NCBI GenBank assembly: GCA_019671135.1
Contig: JAHRHY010000026.1
Span: 248,001 to 312,000, forward strand
Origin: Linnemannia hyalina
Taxonomy: Eukaryota > Mortierellomycota > Mortierellomycetes > Mortierellales > Mortierellaceae
Direction: 5' to 3'
DNA length: 64,000 bases
Part shown: in pieces, positions 33,396 through 46,733 of the stretch
Position numbering within the stretch: the first letter of the stretch is position 1
How the letters are laid out: each line of letters begins with the position of its first letter
Notes under the pieces: generated by a model
The model's database searches: none
Told to the model about the DNA's origin: nothing
What the model saw: only the letters and a program-made list of their open reading frames with translations
Program-made: the position numbers and the translations under genes

Positions 33396-36300
33396 CTACG
33401 GCAAAGCTAACAACTCAGCCAAGTTCTCCTTCAGCACCTTCAACTCTTCCTCCATCAACGCTCTCTCCGGACTGATCGAGTTCAAGTACGCAATCGCGTC
33501 AACCTCCTCACTACCTTCATCTTCGTTACTGTCGCTTCCTGAATAATCGTCCTCCTCAGATGTGGACTCGATGCTGGCCTCCTCCCAATCTTCCTCAGTC
33601 TCTTCCCAGTCCTCTTCTTCGTCCGCACTGGCCTCCTGCGAGCCTTCATCATCCTGGTTATCAACTTCTGATCCGTGCTCTGAGGACTCTTCCACCTCAG
33701 AGTCATCAGACCCAACTTCCTCGCTCTCCTCCTCCTCCTCAACCACCTCCTCGACCTCTTCCTGGGCCTCCCCATCATCGTCACTCTCCGAAGGCACGTA
33801 ATCCTCATCATCCTCATCATCCTCCTGGGGCCCCAACGTCCTCGACTTCTTCAAATCCTCCATCAAAACCAAAATTTCACCCTCAACATACTTGACGACG
33901 CTCGACTTGTTCTTTGCAATAAACCTGTCGCAATGCTCCCTCACATTCTCCGCCTGGTTACGCTCAGCATAGGACCGGACGTTGAAAACATTGCTGTGGA
34001 TGACCTTTTGACCCATGACGAGCTCTTGGGCGATCAGGTCCTTGAGTCGCATCGCGTCAAACTGGTTGGCGACGCCTTGGAGCCCCATCAGGTACTGGAC
34101 TCGCTCTGCCAACTTGTCCTTGGTCACCTTGACCTCTGCATGGTTATCACCTTCTCCTCTCACCCAGCCGTCATCCTCGCCACCCTTTCCCGATCCTCCA
34201 TCAACCTCATCGTCAAAGAGCGGCGGTCCATTGCTTTCAATCAGATTATCCGAATAAAAGTAATACAACAACCCCCAGAACCCCTTCTTAATATCCCCAT
34301 AACTCGACAGATCAATAACATGCACTCCCGGATCCTCAGGATCCCTGGTCAAACTCGAAGCCCAAACCCCCGTGAATCGCCTAAAGAAAAACTCGCTCGC
34401 CCTCGCCAATACGACCTTGTGCGCTAGGATATCCGAGCCCGTTCGGAACTTGAACCGGACATCCATGAACCCCGTATGCTGATCCTGGGATTCGAAACAG
34501 TTCCGGATCTGATCCTCCATCTCACCCTTCTTGCGCCCGTCCGCCACATCAATAAACCCCTCAACATGCTCCATCTGCTCCGCTCCGAGGGTAACCAAAA
34601 AGGTCTTGTACTGGTGCAAGGATGGGTCGACGACTTGATATGACAAGATGTTCTGGTCAATGTCGAACATGAGATCCGCCGGCCAGACCCAGGACTTCGT
34701 CTCGCTCGGATCCTTGTTATTCCCGTTCAGGATGTACGGCGTCGTCATATACTCTGCCATCTGCTTCGTCGTCTCTCGGCACTCGTCGTTCCTCGCGGCA
34801 AATTCCTCAAGCTTTCCGTAGATCCGGAAGAGGTGGAGCTTGAGAAGGTGTTGCTGCTCCGTCGTTTTCCATTTTGGAGCAATGTGCTTGACGAGATTGT
34901 TCAGATGCTGGTAGGTGTCGTGAATAGAGTAGGAGTACACCTTGGTGAACTTGGTCTGGAAGGCAAGCGAAGGTACCAGGTCAGCTGGAAAGAATCCTCG
35001 TCGCGTCCATATGAAGTTCCGGAACCGAGGGTTGGAGAGCTGAGAAAAAGCCATATACGCGGGCAGGTCGGGTGCTAGTATATCGTACGGCGGCTCTAGG
35101 TTGGTCTCTCGCGGTACAAACTTCCACTTGGGATCCATCCAGTCGACTTCACCGGCCTCAGGATGCTCGTAGATATACTTCACCAACTGAACAGCCCGCT
35201 CCCGTGTAGTTGCCGGATTAGCTCCTGTATCCACCGTCTCCGCCAGGACCTTCTCTGCACACTCCACAATCAAGTCAGGATGGCTGCTCAAAGAACGAAG
35301 ACTTGATTTCATGCCAAAGCGCAGCATGATATCCGTCATCTCCTGTTCGGCAAAGAAATCCGTATGATCCGCAAATACAGACTCCGTCAATGCCTCACCA
35401 GGAAGAGCCAGTATTCCCCGCCCATGAAACGTTCCATCCCTAGCCATGTAGCACCGTGCAGTCTCCAAGACCTTCTGTGGGGCTAGCGCGACAAATCCTC
35501 GAAGTGTACTGGCACGAAACAGGTTTGATAGCAGACTGAGGTAGGTGGTCTTGATGGCACCTTCACACAAGAGTTCTCCACTGTGGAACTTGGGGAGGAC
35601 AATGTCCGTTATGGCAACGGCGATCCTAAGGGGGGTGGCTCCTATCAGCTTGAGGATTTGAACGTTGTCCGAGCTGAGGACCATCGGGAGCACTCCAAAG
35701 CCCCGCAAGGAAAAGTGGCCCTCTAGGTAATAGGCTCCACTGGCAGCGATCAACGGAGAGACATCTGTGGATCCTTGGGTCGTCCATATCGGGAGATTGC
35801 CAATACCGAGGAGCAAAGTATTCGTGACCTTGCCGCTGAGGTTCGATAGGATGTTTCGTATTCCCGCAGCCTCATTCCTGCTGAACGCTCGAGGCGTTGG
35901 CAACGCGTTCCAATGAGAGACGATGGCCTCAAGAAGTCGGACATTAGAGTACTCTGGGCACGCTTCCTTGAAATACTTGTGGTCCCTGTGCGCTGCCGAC
36001 TCGTAGACCACAACGCCGATATCTCGAAGCAGATCCATGAGAACAATAAACGTCTGCCCCGTCTCATATGGGAGTCCCGAGATCTGGAAGCCCGTTTTCG
36101 CCTTACCGAGTGTCGTTATGGTGCCATAGGATGTCTTGAGGATCGGAAAATCACAGAACGTCTGAAGTCCCTCGTAGTCCTCAGCGATGTAGTCCCAGAG
36201 CTGCTTAAACTGCTTATCCGTCACTCCACCAGGGTTTTCCTTGAGGAATGTTGCTGCGAAAATTTCAGACGGGAGCTCTTCAATGTTGTAGTTGCCGCCT

Positions 36301-39300
36301 ATGATCAACCGCTCCAAAACATCTCCTAGCTCCTTGTTGCTGAAGACGCTGCTGTCGATTAGGATGTCCGTTGCTCTGAGAAGTCCAAGCTCATGGTTCG
36401 TCGCCACGTAATACATCTGCTCGGAACTCCCAAGGCGCCTCCACTCTCCGTTGAGCAACGGAATGACAGGAAGGTTGTAGTACAGTGTGGACACTTGCAC
36501 GTTCGGATGCAACACAGGCTGGAAAGCCCATCCCAGGAGCCACTCTCTCTCCTTGTTGGTCTTCATCTCGTCCTTGAGGAACTCTGGGGAGTAGTAGAGG
36601 CGGTCCCGAACAAAATTTCCATCGATCTGCGCGTATGACAACTTTGGCTCCTTACTCCATTCCGTCTTGATGGCCGACATGACGGGATCTGGAACAATAC
36701 TGACAGCTCGGGGGGCTCCTCGGCGCAGCCACGGAAGGACCTTCGACTCCAGTCCAGGAGGGATAGTAACAGGCCCAGGCAGGGTGGCGTCCCGTCCTGC
36801 TTTCAACTGGATGGGAAACTCCGTAAGGGGATCGGGGCAAGGAAACACCGGAGAGCAGTAGGCACGGCGCAAGAACGCCCTGAGGAATGGTTGAAACTCC
36901 TTCATAGCTTTAAGGGGCCAGTGATCAAAATATGCCTTGTTGGCCGAGTTGAAGCTTTGGCGGCCGCGACCCAAGCCCGTCGGATGTGTAAAGCTCACTG
37001 CAATAAGTTGCTCCATCGCGCGAATAGCGGTGTCTGGCAAGCACATCTCGGTAAGGAACGAGTTCCACATACGCTTCTCGTTCTCCTCCTCGCTGCCTCC
37101 GGCCAGGCTCTTGCGGCTCGACGTTAGGGCAAAGTCTCCATGGATGTGGAAGGGCAACTCGGTCAGAATGGGGGTCGGAAGGTGCACAAAGAGTTTGCCA
37201 TGAAAGTCCGGTCGGTTTGTTTCCTGGATCTGGATCGCAACTCCGCGATGTGGGCTCCAGTGTCTCTTGGCTGCAAGTTGTTGGACATCATCAGACGTAT
37301 TAGAAGGGAAGGTATCATCACAGCAGACTAGCCACAGCGAGTTCGCTGCAGTTTCAGATGCCGAATCAGCGGGCGAGACCTCGATCTTGACAATGGAATC
37401 TGAAGGACCAGATGCATCGCTAGAAGGCTTAAGGAGGTCACTCTTGACCGACTCCGACTTTGTCACCGTCACCTGAGGCCTGAACCCATCCGAGATCCGG
37501 ATAGTCTTGACGTTCTTCAGGAACAGCATCCCGACCTTGGCATCGGCGACCCACTTCTCCATCATCTTCTGAATCTGCCACTCTGTCCACTCAACGCCTC
37601 CAAATCCTGATCCTGCAGCAGCATCAGCGGTCGATTCGACAGTCACTCCCACTTGCGACGCAGGGGATTCGGTGGGTTTCATCCTCAAAGGAATTCTGAA
37701 CAGCGTGCCCTTGAAATGTGACCTCATATCGCAGCCAAGAATACCCTTGTATGGCTCCAACTGGTCCCCCAGCGTGTCCATGCTCAGCTTCCGGAAGTCG
37801 CATCGATGGCCGCCTTTGGCGATAGGGGCTCCGTTGCGGTCGCGACTTTTGGGGAGGTTGGTCATGTGAGGGTCGAAGAAGCCGATGTAGGGTCCGCTGA
37901 CGATGCTCGGTACATCGGTGAAATGGTAGACAGAGTTGAAGCCCAGTCCGTGACGCCCAATCTTGGAGGTATCCTCCTCTAGTATAATGTCAATGCCGCG
38001 TTGTTAGTACGCTTGCTAGAATAAAAACATTATTACAGCTGAAAAAGAATGAAAACATGAGCAGCAACTTACTCTTGTTGCCGACCCCAAGTCTACAGAG
38101 GGCATCAAAATCCTTGTCGGAAAACTCGGCATCGTTGTAGATCATCAATGCAGGACCTTGCCATGCAGCCATCTGCTTGCTGAGCACCGTCTCCGTGCCA
38201 AACGACCGTGGTTCCAGCCAGAACCGACACTCTGTCGCCCCGGCATCAGACGCGTTCTGCAAAAACTCGTTAAAGATACTCGAGGGATCATAATCGTTCA
38301 AGATGCCTTTGATGCGATCCACAATGTTCTCCTGCTGGAAGAAAGGTTCGAACGAGTTGTCCTTGGTATCCTCCCAACAACGCGCCGAGAACATGGTAAT
38401 TTTGAGCCGGTCCGCCACCTCGTACGAGATCCTGCGATGTACGAATGTGTAAGGCAGGTCTCCTGCGGCGAGGTCGCCTTGTCGGATGTTCACATCGTCA
38501 TAAACGACATCTACTGCCCGCTTTAGAGTCCCATCCTCGGTGAGCATGAGGAGATTTGCTGACCATGTTGGGTTGTCGCCTTTGGCGATTCCACAGAGAA
38601 GGCGGTAGACCAGATCCGCGTCTGTAGCTGAAATGGGTTCGTCAGCCTCGTATTTGGATCCAACGGAGGCGAGAATTCCCTCTATGTCTTCCTGCCGGAT
38701 TTGCTCCCGTACACCAAGGGCCAGATAGAGGTCACCCTGATCCGAGGCAGGGACTTGAATAAAATGCGGCTGCAGGTCACAATGGATCTTGAGTGCGACT
38801 CGATCGACCGTATAGAACGCGCCAGAGATCAGGATCCAGGCTTGGTTCCGTAATTTCGACTTGATGAACTCTAGCGACTCGGGCTCCGTGGTCTTTTCGG
38901 TCAGGTACTGGTATATTGGTGTCAGGCTCAGGCTGTTGAGGGCCTTCTCCCGCTGCTTTGTAACATCCGAGGCGGCATCTGTGCTCTCGCCGTCCTGGGT
39001 CTCGTATTTGCTAGCAATCGAGAGTAGATTATCAAGCACAGTCTCCAATGGCGGCGGCGACTTCCACCCAACACAGTCAAGCAGTGCATCGTTCATGAAG
39101 GTGAACGCAGCGAGCGGCATCTTGTCTCCAACCAATACACGATCCTCCTCTGGTCGACATTCTGCTGGAGCGTGCCACCCGCCCTCAGGTCCAGTATAGA
39201 CCCACGGCACTTTCGTCAAGTCCTCACGGAGACCAGGTGAAAGAAATGTCTCAGAGCATTCAGTGTTCAGTCGACCATACAATGCCTCAACAATCATCCG

Positions 39301-42300
39301 ATGCTCCTCCATCTTCAAGTCTCCAGAACCAAACAACGTCCTGATACGTTCCTGAACAAACGCCGCATCAAACGTCGAGCGCATCCCCAATTCCGACAAG
39401 ATTCCAAACAAAGGAGCCTCTCCATAAACTCCTGCCGGGAAAACAACATCCGTGTCCTGAAAGAAAGCCGCGAGGCTCGGATGAACCACCGACTCTGGGC
39501 TCAGGCGGCATGTGAGTAAAGGTTTGGTGTTCTCCGCCTCTGACACTGATACCGGTTTTGTTGAAACGAAGAGCACACTACGGAGGGCGGAAGCCAGGTC
39601 GAAGGCCTTACTGTGGACATGATACGCAGGCGCCAGCTTGGTCATGATCGCATCCCACTCGCTCTCGTCCTGGTTGGTGAGGTTGGAAACGATTAGGTGC
39701 CAGTACTCGGACTCTGTAAGCACAGTGACCCCCAACAAGTTGACTATATGCTCCTTCAACGGCTGGTCGTCTGATAGAAGGCTAATCGATGGTGGCAGCC
39801 AAGGGTGCTCCTGGTTGCCGTATCCTCGAGCAAGTCTCCATGACTCGGTGGCCATTGTCATGGGTGACGACGACGAGATGTTTGAAGCGTCCAGGGGCTC
39901 CATCTTGCCGCTGCTGTACAGCTTGTAAACCGGGAGGCGTTTCAGAACGCCTTGCTGCTCATCCGTGATCTTGGTGGTCGTCTGTAACACCTCCGCCAAA
40001 TAATTTGCCAGATCAGCCCGATCCTTCTGTGATAATCCGACGAGTTGGTCGGCCCCGGTCTTGGACAGCAGCTCCAGAATTCCAATACCGTCCGAGATTT
40101 CGGCCACAAACGGTCGAAGGGATGCGGGTGGTTGAAACCATGACCTCAAAACGTTACAGCCAAGATGCAGCTCCAAGACCGAGCACGCCTTCTGCATGAC
40201 GCCGACATTGCCCAAGGATATCCTGTTGAGATAAACGGCGCGTTGTTTAGTCGACAATGGTGCCAGTTGCCCTTGACCCACAGGAAGCAAGTGGACCCCG
40301 CCCAGTCCTGAGAGTAACTCCTTGCAGCTATCGAGCTCGCGGGCCATATCCCAAAAGTCCATAATCCACTCGTCCGTCGGAAATCGATCCGGCGTCTGAG
40401 AGATACATCCAGCCGGGACGGTGCCATCCCGATAGCAAGACTGTTGAAAAGACCAGCGAACCCGTTTGGCGATTGACGAAGGCGACATTGGGATCCAGAA
40501 CTTGGTATCTTTGGAGACGGTGTTAATCTGCTCGGAAGGAAAGCCCTCTACGTTCAGATCCACCAATCCCGCGTTCGCCTGCGAGAGAGTTTCGAACACG
40601 AGGCGAGGCACATAGAACCTACCAACATATCATTCAAAGTAAATATTAGTGCTATTTCACTTTGCGTCAATAAGGGTAGCCATGGTAAATTGACAATTGC
40701 TTACCTCTCTTGAGCTTTGCTTTGAGAAAAGTCAACCCAAATATCTCCATCGAGAGGAAGCAAAGGAAGGCCTTCTAGACCGGCAACGTTGTTGTCGAGG
40801 AGGCAGTACTGAATCATCTCAATGCGCGTTGCAGAATCTGCGGTTGATGACCACTGCTCCTCATTGTCGAAGAGGATCTCCCTAACAAGCGCAGGGGTGA
40901 GGATAACTTTGTCGAGTCCAAGTGTCGGAATAAGGGAGGCGATCTCTCTAAGGATGACATTGGGAATTCCTTCCGCAAGGTTGACCATTGTGTGAAGCGA
41001 CTCCCTAAGATGTGGGTACCGGTCAATGTCGCGTCCTGCAATGTAAAGTGTCGAGTATTGGCGGATATAGCAACTGTCCTTGGCCTTGGAACCACAAACA
41101 AAGACCTTGCGATCCTGAGTGAGAACAACCTTGAGAACGTCCTTGAGCAGGTCCTTCCAGATCGTATCCAGTCCAATACCTTCACCGCAAGAGGTAGGCC
41201 ACAAGTCATAGCCGGTTCCATGGTCCAGACTCACATCCTCCAGAAACATGGCATAGACCTCCGGGACCTGCTTCTCGAAAAGATGAACGTTCCAAAGCGA
41301 CTTGATGTTGGCTGAAGCTTGGCTCGAAAAGTCGTTGTCTTGGTTGGTCCAGATCTCGCGTCGGCTCTGCTTGACTGCAAAATGTCCATTGATGTGAACC
41401 GGGAACGGCAGTTGGATTCCGATGGGTAGGAAACAAAAGAGGCGAGAGGTGTCAATCTTGACATCTGGGTCCGTTGGTGCTGCGATACCCACCCAGGGGA
41501 TCAGTTTGTGGTTGTTGATGTTTCCATCTGTCCGCGCCACCATGTACTCTCGTGATTTGAGCATATTGCCGACCAGTGTGCTGATGTGCCATGTTTCTTC
41601 TGTTGTTGAACCGTCCTCCTGGGTGATCCTGTAAGTCGGTCTCACGGAGTAGTTGAGAATATCCTCATGGCTTGCTGACTGGTCTGGATAAACGTGTGCC
41701 CTGAGGCTACTGAGAAGGTTGAGCCGCTCTTTCCTGACCTCCACTGTGTTGACAATCTCAATCTGGAACAGTTTTGTTGGCTTGTCCTGGTTCTTCTTGC
41801 GCTCATAGATGATAATCTTTTCCACATGCTTCAAAAACAACAGGGCCTTCAACGCCTCCTCCTTCAACTTGACCAACATCTCCAGTACCTATCACATGAA
41901 CGTGAATATTGACTTGTAAATAATTGCGCTCCTTATTACATGCGAAAGGGATGGCGAAGAAGAACGTATGGTGACTTGCAGTTACCTTGTTGGGGGTATA
42001 TCCATATTTGGAGATGTCGGACTTCTCTGCCTGTTCCTCTGTCCTGAGCGGGAACCGGAAGACAGTTCCAGGGTAGGGCTTTGAAAAGTCGATGTCCTCC
42101 AGTACTGAGAATGTCCTAAGTTGATCTGGAAAGTCGTTGACTCCTTGGCTGTTCTTGACAAAGTTGCCTTTCACCGCACCCTCAATGAATTTTGACTTCT
42201 TCCCATTGAAGATACGCTCGTGGGGCTCGATCACCATAAACTGGTCCCCAGTGATGAACGATGGGCAGTCTGTCAAATGGTAGATACTGTCCACCATAAT

Positions 42301-42773
42301 GAAACGATAAAGTATAAGTTAATTGCATCTCCTACAACTACTTCGACAACAGTAAAAAATTCGGAGGAAACACGGAATGCGTACCTGTTGAATCCAATGC
42401 CCATCTGTCCAATCTTGGACTCGTCCATGAGTTTCTTGCTTGCAGCCAAACTCTTCAATGAGTCAAAGTCTCTCTCCTCAAAGACCGAATCACTTCCAGC
42501 AAGGAGAGCTGGCCCCATGTATTCCTGAAGGTCGTCATGGAAGAGTCGCAGCTTGGACGACTCGGTGCCATTCGCCGTTTCTGGTGCCTCCTTGTTGTAG
42601 TCATGATGGTCGAGGAGGTACCACTGCACGGTTGAGCGGGCATCGTCACTGTTTTGGAGTAGTTCTCGGGCAATCTGTGTACCGTCAGGATACTCGTCTA
42701 GGATTCCTTTGATTCGATTGGTCAATGGCTCACGGATGCCATGCGACATGAACCCCGAGTGTTCTGGTGACAT
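33396..42773 (-). CDS. Sacsin-like giant protein: two HATPase modules plus BTB
   Basis: Five exons (42385-42773, 41986-42286, 40705-41888, 38073-40618, 33396-37978) join in phase to exactly 3000 aa. Two sacsin-type repeats each begin with an Hsp90-like ATPase module: ELLQNSDDA (37-45) with GQMGIGFNS (122-130), and NEFLQNASDAGA (about 1410) with GRHGLGFNS (about 1480). Each is followed by the large helical/beta region typical of sacsin repeats. A BTB/POZ domain (MDVRFKF...LAHKVVLARASEFF) lies at about 2640-2765, then an acidic Asp/Glu tail (about 2860-2970). Sacsin is a chaperone-like protein; BTB domains commonly dimerise or recruit cullin-3. A role in protein quality control is inference. 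There is no J-domain or HEPN, which animal sacsin has. The start is the first ATG, just before the conserved N-terminal module. The neighbouring methyltransferase gene is convergent. Confidence 0.88.
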
Positions 42774-43466
42774 TGTCCGCAGGTGCGATTGAAAGGATTA
42801 AAAGTGATAGCGTTGGGAGGATGGTGCGTGTGGATTTTTTTTACCTTCGCATGCTCATTTTAGTGCTGAAGAAAGCCATCTAGCCCCTTAATTCGCTCAC
42901 TCTCTTTCACATGCTGCTCCCTTGACCTTGACTCGCTCAAACTGAGCATATGGCCTATCAGTTCACGTCTTGTCAGCAACAACTCTCTTCTTCTTCTCAC
43001 TTACCCTCGCTCATATCCACAAATCGACTTCAAGTCTTGAAATCTGCCCATGCAGCGGACAAGTTGACAGTTGACCTCTTGGCTGACAACACACGACTAA
43101 GCTATATGCCACGTTCTTACTGCTTTAAGGTCTAAACTCTAAACTGACAGTTGGACTACCTGGCGTCCTCTCAGTTTCGAGTCCGCTGCTCCCGAGCCAC
43201 CCGCCTGCCAGCCAACCAGAATAAGGACAAGCGCCACCCTTTCTCCCATTTCCCTCTTCATTCTCCGCCACCACTCCTTTCTTCTATGTCTCTCCCCCCC
43301 TCTCTCTCTCTGCTTCTTCTTCCCTCTCTTTTCCTCTCGCTGACTCTCCTTCACCATTTTTTTCATTCCTCCCCAGTTTTCACCTTCATCGCTTCTTCTC
43401 CTCTACTCACAGTCACCTTTCTCACATTGCAATTCAAAACTGGTCTCGGAATCAACTCTCATCACA
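42774..43466. promoter_or_regulatory. Shared divergent promoter region
   Basis: This lies between the minus-strand sacsin-like gene and a plus-strand first exon at 43467. From 43220 to 43440 it is almost pure pyrimidine on the + strand, like the 5' leaders of other genes in this window. No TATA box stands out. Confidence 0.45.
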
Positions 43467-43547
43467 ATGTCGGAATCAGCACCAAGTTTCATGGACAAGC
43501 ACAAGGCAGCGACAAGACAACAGCAAAGCAAGTTAATGGGTTCATGA
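43467..43547 (+). pseudogene. Orphan first exon (26 codons) behind a pyrimidine leader
   Basis: ATG at 43467 follows a well-formed pyrimidine-rich leader and reads MSESAPSFMDKHKAATRQQQ, then SKLMGS and a stop. A possible donor (GTTAATG) lies near the end, but I find no downstream exon that continues it. The product is not recognised. It looks like the start of a gene whose body was lost or replaced by the degenerate DNA that follows; it could also be a genuine short peptide. Confidence 0.35.
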
Positions 43548-46194
43548 GGGGGTGCCATATCTTTTGGTGAGTATTCTCTGTTTAGGCTTAGGGGTGGGAC
43601 CTCAAGAGGGCTGCTCATTTTTCAAGGTGTCTGGGTGTCTGGAGGGAGTTGGGAAATATCCTGGCATAGCAAACGTGGGGCAGGACCATGAGGGGGGGTG
43701 CCATGGATGGGACGACTCTGGGAAGAAGGAAGTTGGCTCCGTTTATAGTGGATTCTTCTTTTCAATGTTATACCTATGCGATATTGGAGCTTTCGGGTTC
43801 TAGTATCGGGGCTTCAGCTTAACTGTTTGGGCTCGGTTTGCAAAACGAATGTCTTGATGCACTTCTAGGAGTGAGGAGTGCTACACACCAGGGTAGAGGA
43901 GAAAGCTGGCCTGTTTGAAATCGAGTTAGTGGTTCCCTCATGGCCCGACATATTCGAACAACTCTTTACTTTCTTTTGTCGGTCAACGGAACGTTCTTAT
44001 GGCTACTCCCAAGGGTTATTTCACTTTACAAGCAATCAAGGTCTCCAACCGCAACGCTTTAATTCCGGAGCGGAAAACCTGGATGATCGATTTTTGAAAG
44101 AGTAATGTGAGGAGGGTCCTTCTGGAGTTTGCATAGAGAATTAGAGATACATCGAAAATCTGGAAGGTTTGGCCGATCAGGGCGTTGAGGCCCTACGAAG
44201 AAAAATAGTTGTGGATCATAGAACGTTTCTCGCTGAATTTGGAGCACGGAACCTCTTGCCAGAAGCAGGACAAGACTCTCCAAACCCTTGAGCTATTGTA
44301 AGTGTAACTTGTGTAACCCTCGCCAACGGTCGTAGATACGTTCGTGCTTTTAAAAATTGGCTGGCGAATAATTTGCTCTTTCATTTCTCTTTGATCTTCT
44401 TATTCTTTAGGTGTAATTTATTATGCATCCATGGTTTTCAAAAGAAGAGCCATCAGAGTCCGACTGCTTCCACCTTTGGACTTCGGTATTTAGCACTTTG
44501 ATGGAAAAGATACAGACCAAGACGTAAGTTCAATATATGTGCTCCAAGTTGTGAACTTTGTTGTAGCACCAAGAGGACGATTGAAATGAATATTGCGTTT
44601 TCTATGTGATCGTAGTAATGAAACGACCTTAGGAGCCTCCAAGGTTATGAAGTGACTGCAACACTTGGAGCACGAAGAAGTGTCCGAAACTGGCAGAAAA
44701 GTTGACTGTATCTTTGTGGCGGAGGGTGTATGAATATCTAATATTGAATTTAAGAGGCCTAGCATCAGCGGCGCAGAGGTTGCCATTCAAGACAGAAAGA
44801 ACTTTAGCCTCGCCAGATGCATTCAGGAAGGTCTTTGCTCGCTCAGTGTAAAGGAGCCAGTGGTCTACATGGCCGATGTGCAAGGTATGAAAGTGAAACT
44901 AAGATTCCTGCTCTGAAAAACAAGCATCTGGCATTGAGAGGCTGGAAGATTTACTTCATCATCTAGGGTATACAGGAGTTTTTTACCCCGTCTGCCCCAT
45001 GGGGGACATCGCAGTCGCGGGCAAGACAACTGAGTAAATCGTGTGCCTTCCTTGCACTGCTGGTGGCCTATTGGAGTTCCTGGAGGATTGGTCTTTGTCG
45101 ATTCTTTAGAATTACATCCTACATATTGATCCTTGTGATTCGCTTTTGTCCTTATCATTTTTTGTACAAGTCGCACTCACCTCAGTGAGCCTTTCTGTCT
45201 GTAACGTAAGACAAATTGGAGGCACACGTGTCACCTCTCAATATTGCAAAGGAACGAAAACCAAGCTCGCCAAGAAAAGAGAGTCATGGCCACAAGCATC
45301 TCTCGCTCAAGCACACATTCCAGAAACATGTGATGTTGACGCATACGAAGAAGCGCCGGATTCGAGCAGCACAATACACATCATAATTGTCCTCCTTTGT
45401 CAACAGCCTTCGATGTCCATGGTTCTTTCTTGGGATTTTTCGCCCCGGGCAGTGCCGAGAGCCGTCAGGGTATAGTGACCTTTCCTAGACAAGGCAGGGT
45501 GAGATATCAGGGGATGGAGACAGGTGCAGTGAGACGTTTAGGTGGGGGTTAGAGAGTCAAGGAGACGAAAAATGATGTTTATTCGCCCATAGGTGCAATT
45601 GGTAAATAAAAAATGGGTATACACATAGACCTACATGACACATCCAAATGACGGCGCAACACCGCTTGGATAAAAAAAATGGGCGCATCAAATAAAGAGC
45701 CCCCTCTCCTCACTCATTCTCAGCGAACCTAAGCTGGGCTAAACTAAGAGGGAAACCAATGATATGTATGTTGCTGCTTATGCTAATTTAGATTATCTGT
45801 GTCCTTGTCCGTGCGGGCAAAGACATCAGACAAAAAAAAAAGAGCCGAATGTAATAGCGGCTAAAGCCTATTATTTTCGATAGCGCCAGGGACTCTAGAC
45901 ATGCGTGTATCCTTCTTTAATGAGAATGAAAACCAAATAAACAAAAAGGGGACTCTAGGCGATCTCTTGATCTCTCTCTCTCTGCCTGCTAGAAAAGAGC
46001 GGGTTGTGTGGGACATCTAGAGTCTCTGGTGTTGTCGAATGATAAGCTTTAGCCGTCATTACATTTCGGCAACGCTAACAATTAAGTTCTTACGGGGAAA
46101 AGCAATAAATCTACCGCTCAACATCATCACAAACTTTGTTAATAAGCAAACGTTTTTATTGACGCGCTTGATACCATTTGTGCTCATCAGGTGT
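43548..46194. other. Degenerate DNA without an intact gene
   Basis: Only broken frames are present. CATGAGGG-GTGCCAT is repeated at 43544 and 43687. On the minus strand about 44490-45170, several overlapping frames with shifts and stops hint at an old gene, but no family is recognisable. Bases 45480-46190 show no structure beyond short A runs. Confidence 0.5.
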
Positions 46195-46383
46195 TTAACC
46201 AAAGAGTTTGCAGCACGCTTGGTTTTTGTTGTCGCAGTTTCCTTCATAATTGAAGGCAGGCGGAGGGCATCGCCTGTCAGCTCCTACGTTAATACAGGTG
46301 CCTGCATACCACAATCCACAGTTCTCGGCTAAAACGGCCGGAAGAACGGAACACACAAGTAGTGCAACAGTGTATATCTTCAT
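46195..46383 (-). CDS. Small secreted six-cysteine peptide, beta-defensin-like spacing
   Basis: ATG at 46383 gives 62 aa: a 19-residue signal peptide (KIYTVALLVCSVLPAVLA core) and a mature part of about 43 residues starting ENCGLW. Its six cysteines are spaced C-x7-C-x8-C-x10-C-x6-C-C. The terminal Cys-Cys pair with a six-residue gap before it is the hallmark of beta-defensin-type folds, although the second gap is longer than usual. The frame is open upstream to 46476, but the signal peptide decides the start. A minus-strand TATATAAA at 46675-46682 lies about 290 nt upstream. Possible roles are antimicrobial or effector-like; none is shown. It sits alone in a repeat-rich, gene-poor region. 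Confidence 0.7.
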   Translation of the reverse strand: MKIYTVALLVCSVLPAVLAENCGLWYAGTCINVGADRRCPPPAFNYEGNCDNKNQACCKLFG

Positions 46384-46674
46384 TTTTCTTGCCTGCTCCA
46401 ATTTGTATAGAAGTAACATTATGTTAATGCCAATTGTGAAGAAGCCGGCAACGAAATTGCTGGCACATATAAGCAATACGTGCTTACTTTTGTTTTTTGG
46501 TTAGAGCGCGAGAGTCTCTAGTCAGGATGTGTGAAGGTTCTTGAAGGTTGTGAGCGCTGTTGTGAGTCTAGAGCCTTGGTAGCAGTTTGGAAGTGCGGCG
46601 GTTCTCGTGAGAGGTTTCTTTGTCTTGAAAAGGGCTGGTTGAATTTGATACAGGCAGTCTGGATGCGTGGCTCC

Positions 46675-46682
46675 TTTATATA
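46675..46682 (-). promoter_or_regulatory. TATA box of the Cys-rich peptide gene
   Basis: On the minus strand this reads TATATAAA followed by GG, the best TATA match in the region. It lies about 290 nt before the ATG at 46383, so the leader would be long or contain an intron. Confidence 0.5.
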
Positions 46683-46733
46683 GTTGACAAATTCTACTCT
46701 TTCTCCGCCAAGATTATCACGTACTCGACCTTT

